This document shows, in pieces, positions 1-7,150 of a stretch of 21,413 nucleotides of DNA. A program made the position numbers and the translations under genes. Within the stretch, counting starts at the first letter, position 1; each line of letters starts with the position of its first letter. This DNA is from a virus: IMG/VR virus record IMGVR_UViG_3300044731_000867, positions 1 through 21,413 of that record, one strand, 5' to 3'. The notes below the pieces were generated by a model. The model saw nothing but the letters and a program-made list of their open reading frames with translations, was not told the DNA's origin and searched no databases.

Positions 1-132
1 ATTATCAGTATTAACTTCTGGATTAGAAACCGGAATGTCCGAATTTATAAAATTTTGAGATTTCTTACCATCTTCTAAATCTTGAAGATGTCTTTTTAAG
101 TAATCTTCTTCACTCATTTCATTTTGTGACAT
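1..132 (-). CDS. 5' end of an unknown acidic protein, cut by the window edge
   Basis: An open frame begins with ATG at 132 and stays open through position 1, giving 44 residues. They start MSQNEMSEEDYLKRHLQDLE and are rich in acidic and polar residues. No family is recognisable. The start is supported by an A-rich leader without a Shine-Dalgarno sequence, like the other genes here, and by a 17-nt promoter-like element 13 nt upstream. That element is identical to one in front of the 1910-residue structural gene at 11732, so this may be another late virion gene. This is inference. The function and the C-terminus cannot be seen. Confidence 0.7.
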   Translation of the reverse strand, partial: MSQNEMSEEDYLKRHLQDLEDGKKSQNFINSDIPVSNPEVNTDN

Positions 133-145
133 ATTTAATTATTAT

Positions 146-162
146 TTTTTTGATATATATTA
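146..162 (-). promoter_or_regulatory. Candidate late promoter element, 17-mer copy A
   Basis: On the minus strand this reads TAATATATATCAAAAAA. It is identical over 17 nt to plus-strand 11704-11720. In both places the element ends 11-13 nt before an ATG, which is a fixed spacing relative to a gene start. That positional match is the main evidence, because AT-rich DNA yields such strings by chance. It may be the site read by the gp55-like sigma factor encoded at 7620-7985, whose T4 relative reads TATAAATA. Confidence 0.4.
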
Positions 163-256
163 TATTATATCTTTTCCTATGAATTATATTCAAATAAAAC
201 TTTTTGTTTAAACAATCCGTAAAAATTAATATATAATATTATAATAAATAGAAATT

Positions 257-634
257 ATGATTCTCACAAGAGAAATAAATATAAAAATTAATATAAATAA
301 TTTAAATTATTTTACCAATCTTGGATATGAAACCACGATAGGAGAAACTATTGTTATACCACCTGAACTACTCTCAAAAGGATCTCACTTTAAAATAAAA
401 TGCAAATGTGATTCTTGTGGAATTGAGAAAAGTATAATCTATAAAAACTATTTACTATATGATAATGAAAAATGGGGAGATTATCTTTGTAGAAAATGTT
501 CAGAACCAAAAAGAAAAGACACTCTCAGAAAATCATTTGGAGTTGACTATCCAATACAAAATAATGAAGTAATGGATAAAATGAGGAAAACTCTAGATAC
601 AAAACGAGATAAAAATAAAAACCAAAATGGCTAA
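257..634 (+). CDS. Zinc-knuckle protein with a nuclease-associated (NUMOD-like) motif
   Basis: This 125-residue protein has a CKCDSCG motif (Cys49, Cys51, Cys54) and a CRKC pair (Cys78, Cys81), which together look like a C4 zinc knuckle. A lysine-rich segment, FGVDYPIQNNEVMDKMRKT (about residues 94-112), resembles the short DNA-binding modules found in phage homing-type and free-standing endonucleases. In those proteins the zinc module and such repeats usually precede a nuclease domain. Here the protein stops straight after one copy, with a basic tail, and no catalytic domain is visible. It may be a DNA- or RNA-binding remnant or a minimal stand-alone module. Its last 8 bases overlap the start of the RNase R gene, so the two are probably translated from the same transcript. 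The leader is A-rich. Confidence 0.7.
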   Translation: MILTREINIKININNLNYFTNLGYETTIGETIVIPPELLSKGSHFKIKCKCDSCGIEKSIIYKNYLLYDNEKWGDYLCRKCSEPKRKDTLRKSFGVDYPIQNNEVMDKMRKTLDTKRDKNKNQNG

Positions 635-2531
635 ATATAAAGAAGGAGATATAATAGAATCTCAAATAGAATTTTCAATATCCGGAAATGGAACATTAAA
701 ATTTGAAGGAAAAGAATTTTTTATTCACAAAAAAAGAACAAGTAACTCACTACATTTAGATACAGTAAAAGTTAAACTATTTGATAATGGTAAAAAACTA
801 GAAGCAGAAGTGATAGAAGTTGTGAAAAGATTTAAAACAGAATTTGTAGGAACAACTCAAGTAAAAAAGGATCACACATTTGTTATACCAGATAATCCAA
901 AAATACATGTTGATTTCTATATAAAAGGATCTCACAAAGCTGATGATAATCAAAAAGTTTTAGTTGAATTTATTGGATGGGAAAATGGACAAAAATCACC
1001 AAATGCTAAAATTACTAAAATTTTAGGATCTATAGGGGAGAATGAAACCGAAATGAATGCTATAATGTATGAATATGGCTTACCTGTTGATTTCCCTCAA
1101 GAAGTTTTAAATGAGGCAGAAATAATGCCTGAAGTAATAACAGAAAATGAAATATCAAGAAGAAGAGATCTAAGAAATGTACCAACAATTGGAATAGATC
1201 CACATGACTCAAAAGACGCAGATGATACTATAGGATTGGAATTTAAAGATGGTAAAAGATTTATTTCTATAAACATAGCGGATGTCACACATTATATAAA
1301 ACCAGGATCAGAATTAGACAAAGAAGCATTAAGAAGATCAACATCTGTTTATTTAGTCGATAGATGTGTTCCAATGTTACCAAAGAGGTTGAGTAATGGT
1401 ATATGTTCACTCAAATCTGGAAGTGATAAATTATGTTTTTCAGTGATTGTAGAGTTAAATAATGATGGGAGAATAGAAAGTACTTGGTTTGGTAAAACCA
1501 TAATAAATGTAGATAGAGACTATTCTTATGAAATGGCTCAAGAAGTTATCGACAGAGGAACACCATCAGAAGAATGGAAAGATTGTGATTCAGCAATTCT
1601 AGAATTAAATAGATTAGCTAGAAAAATGAGAAAGAGAAGAATTTTGGGTGGTTCTATGGAAATAGGAGGAGTTGAGGTTAAATTTAAATTAGCAGATGAT
1701 GATAAAAAACCAATAGGGGTTTATTTAAAAGAACAAAAAGAGGCTAATCATTTAATAGAAGAATATATGTTATTAGCAAATAGAGAAGTTGCTAAATTTA
1801 TAAAGTCTAGAAATCTACCATGTGTCAATAGAATACACGAAGAACCTGAAGAAAGTAAATTAGAACATTTCAAATCATTTGTATCCGGTTTAGGATATAA
1901 TATACACTTTGGTGATACGGTTGAAAAGACAAAGTTGGTTATAAATGAATTAATCAAAACGATAAAAGGAGAACCTGAAGAGAATATAATAACAACTCTA
2001 ATAATAAGAGCTCAACAAAAGGCTAAATACTCTACCAGAGACTTAGGTCATTATGGATTAGGTTTCCAACACTATTCACATTTTACATCACCAATTAGAA
2101 GATATAGTGATATTCTAACACATAGATTATTATCTAAAGCATTAGGACAAGAAAAATATAAAGGTGAGTTAACACCAGCTGATTTAGCTAGCAAATGTGA
2201 ATGGATTTCAAAACAAGAAGTTGTTTCATCTAAAGCTCAAAGAGATTCGATTAAATATAAACAAGTGGAATATTTAAGTGATAAAATCGGTAAAGTATTT
2301 GATGGTATAGTTTCAGGTGTATTGGATAGAGGTATTTATATAGAATTAGAAGAAAATAAATGTGAAGGTCTAATAAGATTATCAGAACTACCAGGAAAAT
2401 GGATGGCATATCCAGATAAATATGTTGCGATAAGTCAATTAGGAGAGGAAATAAGATTAGGTGATAAAATTAAAGTTGTTGTAAAATCAACAAATTTAGA
2501 AAAGAAACAGATAGATTTTTTAAAATTTTAA
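627..2531 (+). CDS. rnr: RNase R / RNase II family 3'-5' exoribonuclease
   Basis: This 634-residue protein is predicted to degrade RNA processively from the 3' end in the cytoplasm. Two cold-shock-like OB domains lie at about 20-68 and 72-133. The RNB catalytic domain (about 178-510) holds DPHDSKDADD with Asp191, Asp197, Asp199 and Asp200, the same spacing as the four metal-binding aspartates of E. coli RNase II. It also has HLIEEYMLLAN (375-385) and FTSPIRRYSDILTHRLL (486-502), both family signatures. An S1 RNA-binding domain follows at about 553-625. Bacterial RNase R is usually over 700 residues; this copy lacks the N-terminal helix-turn-helix region and the basic C-terminal tail. All core motifs are intact, so it is likely active. 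It sits between a zinc-knuckle gene (8-nt overlap) and an unknown gene 3 nt downstream. Whether it acts on host or phage RNA is unknown. Confidence 0.93.
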   Translation: MAKYKEGDIIESQIEFSISGNGTLKFEGKEFFIHKKRTSNSLHLDTVKVKLFDNGKKLEAEVIEVVKRFKTEFVGTTQVKKDHTFVIPDNPKIHVDFYIKGSHKADDNQKVLVEFIGWENGQKSPNAKITKILGSIGENETEMNAIMYEYGLPVDFPQEVLNEAEIMPEVITENEISRRRDLRNVPTIGIDPHDSKDADDTIGLEFKDGKRFISINIADVTHYIKPGSELDKEALRRSTSVYLVDRCVPMLPKRLSNGICSLKSGSDKLCFSVIVELNNDGRIESTWFGKTIINVDRDYSYEMAQEVIDRGTPSEEWKDCDSAILELNRLARKMRKRRILGGSMEIGGVEVKFKLADDDKKPIGVYLKEQKEANHLIEEYMLLANREVAKFIKSRNLPCVNRIHEEPEESKLEHFKSFVSGLGYNIHFGDTVEKTKLVINELIKTIKGEPEENIITTLIIRAQQKAKYSTRDLGHYGLGFQHYSHFTSPIRRYSDILTHRLLSKALGQEKYKGELTPADLASKCEWISKQEVVSSKAQRDSIKYKQVEYLSDKIGKVFDGIVSGVLDRGIYIELEENKCEGLIRLSELPGKWMAYPDKYVAISQLGEEIRLGDKIKVVVKSTNLEKKQIDFLKF

Positions 2532-2534
2532 ACA

Positions 2535-2990
2535 ATGGGACAATTATTTAGAATAGAAGAAGATTCTCATTTAAAAAATAGAAAATATAAGTTCTATTTA
2601 GATGGAATTAAATTATCACAGTTTGAAAAAAATTTTCAAAAGTGGCCACAATGGACACAATTTAAAAGAGAAATTAAATTAAATACTCTATTGGAAGGTA
2701 AAAGAATTCAATTTAACATTGAAGATATTAATGAATATGGGAAACTAAGTGGAAAGGCTTTTGATCCGATGATGTCTGATATAGTTTTCACAGTTAAAGG
2801 AATATCAATGATTCTTAAAGATGACTTTGTAGAAGAATTAGAAATTGAGTGGAGACCATTACAAACAGAATTAGGTAGGACAATAATTGGAGTATTAGAC
2901 TCCGGAATAGAACTTGATTTATCAATATACTTCGATGATACTGGTCAGTTTGTTTATTTTTATATAAAAGAAGAAAAAAATATAGCATAA
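2535..2990 (+). CDS. Unknown 151-residue protein downstream of RNase R
   Basis: The start lies 3 nt after the RNase R stop, so the two genes are almost certainly co-transcribed and probably translationally coupled. The protein is mixed alpha/beta and rich in aromatic and charged residues, with a WPQWTQF segment near residue 37 and the motif EIEWRPLQTELG near residue 113. There is no signal peptide, membrane segment or recognisable catalytic motif. It could be a partner of the ribonuclease, but that is only a guess from position. A bidirectional terminator follows its stop codon directly and ends the plus-strand unit. Confidence 0.8.
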   Translation: MGQLFRIEEDSHLKNRKYKFYLDGIKLSQFEKNFQKWPQWTQFKREIKLNTLLEGKRIQFNIEDINEYGKLSGKAFDPMMSDIVFTVKGISMILKDDFVEELEIEWRPLQTELGRTIIGVLDSGIELDLSIYFDDTGQFVYFYIKEEKNIA

Positions 2991-3019
2991 AAAACCTCTC
3001 AAATTGAGAGGTTTTTTTT
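2990..3019. terminator. Bidirectional intrinsic terminator
   Basis: An A-run leads into CCTCTCAAATTGAGAGG (2995-3011), followed by a T-run. The stem has six pairs plus an A-T pair, with A and T tracts on either side that let it work in both directions. It ends the RNase R unit on the plus strand and the portal gene on the minus strand. Confidence 0.88.
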
Positions 3020-3032
3020 ATAGTAATTATTA

Positions 3033-4763
3033 TTAAAATTCAAATTCTGATCCTCCTCCTTGAGCTGGTGGAGTTTCAGTAGCGGCTTGACCACCTTGAG
3101 CAGGTGCCTGTGCACCTCCTTGAGCACCCATTTCAGAACCACCTTGAGCACCCATTTCAGAACCACCTTGAGCACCCATTTCAGAACCACCTTGAGCACC
3201 CATTTCCATTCCAGCCTGGGCACCACCAGAACCAACACCGGAACTATCTTTTGCCCAGTATTTTTGATTTTCTGCTTTTTCCTCCGGAGTCAATTTAAAC
3301 ACATGATCCATAATCCACTCAATGTGAAAGTAAGGCTTATCACCATTCATAATTCCGGTCAATGTACCAATTGCCTCGGCTCTTTTTGCTAAATTGTTTA
3401 TTTTTTTCCATTCTTCAAAAATTTGATTAGAGTTGAAATTAATATCTATTTCATTCATTGCAACTTCATCTTCAATAAGTTCTGGAAACTCAACCAACAT
3501 TTGCAATTTTATAGGTTTAACAATCAATTCTTTAAAATTGGCTCTTAATCTACCAATAAAGTTGTGAAATTTAACCTCATCATTGGTTAACCCAGATTGT
3601 TCTGATACAAATGTACCACCACCACTCTCAGCCTCAAACCTAGTAACCGGTATCTTAGAAGCTCTTTTAAGTGCTTGATGAAACCACTTTAACATAGACT
3701 CTTCATTTAAATCATGTCCTTGTGGTGTCATTAATTCCATATTAGGTGTACCTGCGTCACCTTCAGGAAACCAAACTTGTTTATTATAAGGTATATGTTT
3801 TGCACCATTAACTTGAATAGTACCTAATGATTCATCAAATTCAATCTCTTCTGAATAATCCTGTATCAGTTGACCTATTTGTTCTTCGGCCTTTTGACGA
3901 GACATACCTTTAATTGGAATAGTGAATTTTTGATAAATTGTCGCATTCATAATGTTAAACATAATTCTAGTTTGTTCTAGAATTTTTAACTGATTATAAG
4001 GCTTAATCAAACCCTCAACATATGATGTCTCAGAATAATCATTCTGAGAAGAATAGGATATAAAAACAATTTGTGAATCTAAAAATATTCTTCTCAACTG
4101 AGGATCTTCTGGAAATTGAATCCATAAGTGACCAACATTTGGCTCATAAGCAGGAACTATACTTTCAGGTCTTAACCTATTGAAAGCAATTATATTTTTC
4201 TTTTTATCATCCCAAACCAATTCAATTGCAATATAACCATCGATGAGAAAGTCTTTCATCATTTGATAAGCAGTAACACTATCAGAAAATCCAAATTTAT
4301 TGTAAACTTTCTCAAAGTATTCTTGATACTTATCAGTTATTTCTTTAGAATAATCATTTGAAAGAGGAGATGGTGAACAGAAATCTTTTGTATCATTATA
4401 AACAATTGATTCATCAGCAATAGCGCTCACAAAATCCCTAATTTCATCTTTAATTGAATATTCTCTTAATATCCTTCTTTTATCTGGATAAGATCTATCT
4501 AAATATGGAACGGATTTTCTATTCAAAACAGATGCCACAGCTCTCTGCGAAAAGAAATTATACATCGAATCACCTTTAGCACTATAAGGATCTTCATTAA
4601 TACCAACACCAACTTGGTTTCTAATTATCATATCATCATAATTCATACCATAATTGGATAAATTACGAAGTATTCTATTAAAAAGACCTTTATTTTCAAC
4701 AGCGGAATTGACAAAACCCATTCCATCACCACTGTTATTATTTCTATAATTATAAGAAGCCAT
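3033..4763 (-). CDS. 20: Portal vertex protein, T4 gp20-like
   Basis: This 576-residue protein would form the dodecameric ring at one head vertex through which the packaging motor threads DNA and to which the neck and tail attach. The match to the T4 gp20 family is clearest in residues 256-425: a helix around YNQLKILEQTRIMFNI, the KAEEQIGQLI segment, a PQGHDLNEESMLKWF loop, and the stretch IPVTRFEAESGG followed by LTNDEVKFHNFIGRLRANF. T4 gp20 is 524 residues; the extra length here is a Gly/Ala/Gln tail (about 510-576) with perfect 8-residue repeats of GAQGGSEM. The ATG at 4763 has an A/T-only leader with a TATATATA element about 20 nt upstream. The terminator at 2990-3019 lies just downstream. 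Confidence 0.93.
   Translation of the reverse strand: MASYNYRNNNSGDGMGFVNSAVENKGLFNRILRNLSNYGMNYDDMIIRNQVGVGINEDPYSAKGDSMYNFFSQRAVASVLNRKSVPYLDRSYPDKRRILREYSIKDEIRDFVSAIADESIVYNDTKDFCSPSPLSNDYSKEITDKYQEYFEKVYNKFGFSDSVTAYQMMKDFLIDGYIAIELVWDDKKKNIIAFNRLRPESIVPAYEPNVGHLWIQFPEDPQLRRIFLDSQIVFISYSSQNDYSETSYVEGLIKPYNQLKILEQTRIMFNIMNATIYQKFTIPIKGMSRQKAEEQIGQLIQDYSEEIEFDESLGTIQVNGAKHIPYNKQVWFPEGDAGTPNMELMTPQGHDLNEESMLKWFHQALKRASKIPVTRFEAESGGGTFVSEQSGLTNDEVKFHNFIGRLRANFKELIVKPIKLQMLVEFPELIEDEVAMNEIDINFNSNQIFEEWKKINNLAKRAEAIGTLTGIMNGDKPYFHIEWIMDHVFKLTPEEKAENQKYWAKDSSGVGSGGAQAGMEMGAQGGSEMGAQGGSEMGAQGGSEMGAQGGAQAPAQGGQAATETPPAQGGGSEFEF
3123..3194. repeat. Three perfect 24-bp tandem repeats in the portal tail
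   Basis: The 24-bp unit beginning AGCACCCATTTCAGAACCAC occurs three times without a mismatch at 3123, 3147 and 3171, and a partial fourth unit begins at 3195. It encodes GAQGGSEM in frame on the minus strand. Length is a multiple of 3, so gain or loss of units would keep the portal frame open. Perfect identity points to recent expansion or active slippage. Confidence 0.93.
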
Positions 4764-4813
4764 TAAAAAATTAATTTTAATGTTATATATAAAAATAATA
4801 ACTCCCTAAAATG

Positions 4814-4836
4814 AAAAAAGAGGTTTTTAAACCTCC
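4814..4836 (-). terminator. Intrinsic terminator after the 4839-5063 gene
   Basis: On the minus strand a GAGGTTT / AAACCTC stem (4820-4835, two-base loop) is followed by a run of six T (4814-4819). It lies directly after the stop codon of the 74-residue gene and insulates it from the portal gene's promoter region at about 4764-4800. Confidence 0.8.
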
Positions 4837-4838
4837 TT

Positions 4839-5063
4839 TTATATTCCTAATTCATATAGTTTATCATCACGCAGTTTTTCGTTTAGTCTTAATTCATAAT
4901 CATCTAACTTAACACTAAATTTATTTGACCATATAAGTTCTCTATAAGGAGCCATTATCCACTCTCCTGACATATAAACATTTTCAAAAATGATATTTTT
5001 TCTATTTACGGTAGGATCTTTTTCAATAATAAGATCTTTTATAACTTCATAATTAAACTTCAT
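4839..5063 (-). CDS. Unknown 74-residue protein
   Basis: The frame is open up to an ATG at 5111, but I prefer the internal ATG at 5063 (protein MKFNYEVIKDL...). It sits 4 nt after the stop of the upstream gene, whereas the longer version would overlap that gene by 44 nt and start with a poorly fitting segment. The protein is acidic and basic in alternation, with WIMAPYRELIWSNKF near the middle, and has no membrane segment. No family is recognised. It is the last gene of a two-gene minus-strand unit that ends at the terminator at 4814-4836. Confidence 0.7.
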   Translation of the reverse strand: MKFNYEVIKDLIIEKDPTVNRKNIIFENVYMSGEWIMAPYRELIWSNKFSVKLDDYELRLNEKLRDDKLYELGI

Positions 5064-5067
5064 AATA

Positions 5068-5514
5068 TTAGATATAAAATGTTCGGTTTGAAAATTTAAG
5101 ATTAGTTTCATTTAGTGACAATTCATCCAATAATTTTATTATATCCTTTTTATAATTTCTTAGATGTTTAAATAACTTAATAAAACTATTAACAGATTGT
5201 CTGTTTGAAAATTTATTACCATCCAACCAAGCAACAGAACCATCTTTATTAACAGTTACATTAACACGGTGAGTATTATCACCGGATGAGAAAATAAATA
5301 TAATAGTATTACCCTCTTTCTCTCTAATAACTCGAGCTGATTGAAATTTAGCATTGTTAAAAGATTTGACTTCACCTACTAAAATATCAAATTTCATATC
5401 AACTATTTTCATTTCTTCCAATAATTCAGCATGTTTGATAAATCTTAAAGATAAATCCTTTTGACCTAGAGTAGATACTTGTTTTGCAGCAGAGATATAA
5501 ATTTTATAGTCCAT
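5068..5514 (-). CDS. Unknown 148-residue protein
   Basis: This soluble-looking protein starts MDYKIYISAAKQVSTLGQKD. It has an N-terminal helical part (1-40) and then a strand-rich part (about 45-95) with FDILVGEVKSF, NTIIFIFSSG and HRVNVTVNKDGSVAWLDG, followed by a C-terminal helix. The beta region resembles a small sandwich or barrel, but no family is recognisable. The leader is A-rich without a Shine-Dalgarno sequence and contains TATATTTG about 30 nt upstream, which fits the Bacteroidota -7 motif TAnnTTTG, although no clear -33 element was seen. It lies between the portal and the gp4-like gene, so a role in head assembly is possible but unproven. Confidence 0.78.
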   Translation of the reverse strand: MDYKIYISAAKQVSTLGQKDLSLRFIKHAELLEEMKIVDMKFDILVGEVKSFNNAKFQSARVIREKEGNTIIFIFSSGDNTHRVNVTVNKDGSVAWLDGNKFSNRQSVNSFIKLFKHLRNYKKDIIKLLDELSLNETNLKFSNRTFYI

Positions 5515-5562
5515 TTTTTAGATTTTTAATATATACAAATATACTAAATTTTTTAGAATATT

Positions 5563-6249
5563 TTAAAATCTTCTTAAAGAATTTTGTATTCTTTGTATAT
5601 GACCTTTAAGAACTTGATATTGTTCTTTAATTTTACCATCCATTTCATAAAAATCAGAAATTAAGGAATTCATCATTTCATTATGTCTCTGATCTCTAGT
5701 CTCTAATTTTTTAGTCCAGATTTGAATTAACTTTTGAGGATCATATTTAGTCAATGGGTGACCAGACATTAAAAATCTAGGAACGGAATTCATTTCTATC
5801 TGATGAACCATTCTTATCTGAATTGCATTATATTCAACCAAAGAATACTCAAAACCCCACTTCAACAATTCATCATACATTCCTTTATAATTAACCTTTA
5901 ATGGTAAATTAATATCAAAGTTTTTTTCAATAAAATAAGGATCAAAAATAACTGTCCGAATCTCAAGTGGTATAAAATTTAAATTAACCCCAAATATAAC
6001 TATTTTATTATCAAACTTTTTTGAGTCAACAATAAAAACTGGAGACCATTTCATCCAATTTGATGGATCTTGATATTGAATAAAACAAAAACTACCGACT
6101 TTTATATCGGTAACATTTATAGCGGTATATTCTTTATCACTCTTTGTTATTTTTTCCATTAAATGTAGAGCATTATTTTTATAGTTATCCGGAAGTCCAT
6201 TACCATTAACTAATAAACTCAATTTAACTCGATCATCTAATAAACCCAT
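5563..6249 (-). CDS. Putative T4-like virion protein of unknown role
   Basis: This 228-residue protein has a central segment, VGSFCFIQYQDP...SPVFIVD then IFGVNLNFIPLEIRTVIFD (about residues 51-103). Its pattern of aromatic strand, proline and FGVNLNFIPL resembles a conserved protein of T4-like phages whose typical form contains GFLGLNFHYL. I recall that family only as a conserved structural or unknown protein, so the link is tentative. The C-terminus (about 170-228) is a basic helix, possibly a coiled coil, ending QRIQNSLRRF. The gene is divergent from the gp4-like gene and shares a dyad-symmetric promoter region of 44 bases, so both are probably expressed together during head completion. Confidence 0.75.
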   Translation of the reverse strand: MGLLDDRVKLSLLVNGNGLPDNYKNNALHLMEKITKSDKEYTAINVTDIKVGSFCFIQYQDPSNWMKWSPVFIVDSKKFDNKIVIFGVNLNFIPLEIRTVIFDPYFIEKNFDINLPLKVNYKGMYDELLKWGFEYSLVEYNAIQIRMVHQIEMNSVPRFLMSGHPLTKYDPQKLIQIWTKKLETRDQRHNEMMNSLISDFYEMDGKIKEQYQVLKGHIQRIQNSLRRF

Positions 6250-6259
6250 AGAAAGTTTT

Positions 6260-6285
6260 TTTCTTTTATATATAAATAAAAGAAA
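6260..6285. promoter_or_regulatory. Dyad-symmetric divergent promoter candidate
   Basis: Ten-base arms TTTCTTTTAT (6260-6269) and ATAAAAGAAA (6276-6285) flank ATATAA. The plus strand contains TATAAATA at 6271-6278, a perfect match to the T4 late promoter box, 15 nt before the gp4-like ATG. The minus strand contains TTTATATATAAAA about 17 nt before the gene at 6249. The symmetry would let one site serve both genes. This is strong in pattern, but AT-rich composition makes it less certain. Confidence 0.5.
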
Positions 6286-6293
6286 TTTATTTT

Positions 6294-6818
6294 ATGTTAA
6301 ATTCAAAACCCAATAATAATAAATACCACGGTGGTCTATTTGTACCAAAAAATAAAGAAAAAGTGATTAAATTAAATACACAAGGTGGTTTATTTTATAG
6401 AAGTTCATGGGAGAAAAAAATAATGATTTGGCTAGATCTTAAACCAGAAATAACTAAATGGGGAGCAGAATGCTTACAAATTCCATATCAAATGACTCAC
6501 TTTGAAAATGGAGACACTAAAATAAAAAGTCATGTTTATCATGTTGATTTCTATTATGAAATGAGAATAAATGGAGTTTTAAGACAAGTAGTTGCTGAAG
6601 TCAAACCACAAAAAGAATATAACTTCGTACAAGCTTTAACAGAGGGTAGATTACAAGTCCCAGAAGATAAAGGTAAAAAGTTAAAAAACTTTGAATATGA
6701 TTTAAAAATGGCGTACAAGAATAAACAAAAATGGGAAACTATGATAAATTGGTGCAATAAAAAAGGTTATGATTTTATAATCATAACCGAAGAACATTTA
6801 AAGAAATTTAATGTTTAA
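6294..6818 (+). CDS. 4: Head completion nuclease, T4 gp4-like
   Basis: This 174-residue protein matches T4 gp4 (also called gp50/4), needed to finish DNA-filled heads before the tail joins. It opens with KYHGGLFVPKN, then FYRSSWEKKIMIWLD and KWGAECLQIPY, followed by VDFYYEM and VVAEVKPQKE. The Asp of VDF and the Glu and Lys of EVKP form a PD-(D/E)xK-type nuclease site, consistent with the reported nuclease activity of gp4 in T4-like phages. T4 gp4 is about 150 residues, so this one has a modest C-terminal extension of helical, basic sequence. The plus-strand gene lies alone among minus-strand genes and ends immediately next to the stop codon of the convergent gene at 6819, with no terminator between them. 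Confidence 0.92.
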   Translation: MLNSKPNNNKYHGGLFVPKNKEKVIKLNTQGGLFYRSSWEKKIMIWLDLKPEITKWGAECLQIPYQMTHFENGDTKIKSHVYHVDFYYEMRINGVLRQVVAEVKPQKEYNFVQALTEGRLQVPEDKGKKLKNFEYDLKMAYKNKQKWETMINWCNKKGYDFIIITEEHLKKFNV

Positions 6819-7115
6819 TTATTCTTTAATGGTTATTTCATCCATTAATATAAGATTATTAAGTTGATTTTGAGATAGTCTTATTGTTTTGAAATTTTCA
6901 ACTTTTTTAAATAGATCATCTTCTACAAAAGCTATTAATTTATCACCAATTACTCTATCATATTCTTCTGGGATATCATTTAAATCACGAGTAGAGTAAA
7001 TACTATCAACCCATCTATTAAACTCAATCTCATCTATGTGTATAGAACAACCATCAGGTATAACATCAACATTCTCTATAGAATTTTCCCAAAATTGAAA
7101 TATAACTTTATTCAT
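6819..7115 (-). CDS. Unknown 98-residue acidic protein
   Basis: This small acidic protein starts MNKVIFQFWENSIENVDVIP and has no recognisable motif, signal peptide or membrane segment. Its stop codon abuts that of the gp4-like gene, so transcripts from both sides run into each other. The leader is unusually informative: TATAAATA lies at 7123-7130 and an 18-mer shared with the 18894 gene lies at 7151-7168. Both point to its own promoter separate from the late-sigma gene unit. The function is unknown. Confidence 0.78.
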   Translation of the reverse strand: MNKVIFQFWENSIENVDVIPDGCSIHIDEIEFNRWVDSIYSTRDLNDIPEEYDRVIGDKLIAFVEDDLFKKVENFKTIRLSQNQLNNLILMDEITIKE

Positions 7116-7122
7116 AATATAA

Positions 7123-7130
7123 TATTTATA
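7123..7130 (-). promoter_or_regulatory. Perfect T4 late-promoter box TATAAATA
   Basis: The minus strand reads TATAAATA, identical to the T4 late -10 box. It lies only 7 nt before the ATG at 7115, which would place transcription start within 2-3 nt of the start codon and give a nearly leaderless message. The short spacing lowers confidence; the 18-mer at 7151-7168 is the alternative promoter. Confidence 0.3.
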
Positions 7131-7150
7131 TTTTCTATAAAATTACTAAA

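Noticed and set aside
3123-3194. CRISPR or iteron-type origin repeats
   Set aside because: The 24-bp units have no spacers and sit inside the portal frame, encoding a regular 8-residue repeat.
3060-3392. Plus-strand reading frame with Thr/Ser/His repeats opposite the portal tail
   Set aside because: It is a shadow of the 24-bp portal repeat in the opposite strand, and the portal frame is far longer and has clear homology.
5064-5111. Longer start at 5111 for the 4839-5063 gene
   Set aside because: It would overlap the upstream gene by 44 bases, while the ATG at 5063 lies 4 nt after that gene's stop, as in other units here.
5522-5537. Plus-strand ATTTTTAATATATACA, similar to the promoter candidate at 11669-11682
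   Set aside because: It points away from the gene that starts at 5514 and into the end of a convergent gene, so it shows that this AT-rich motif can also occur without a promoter role.
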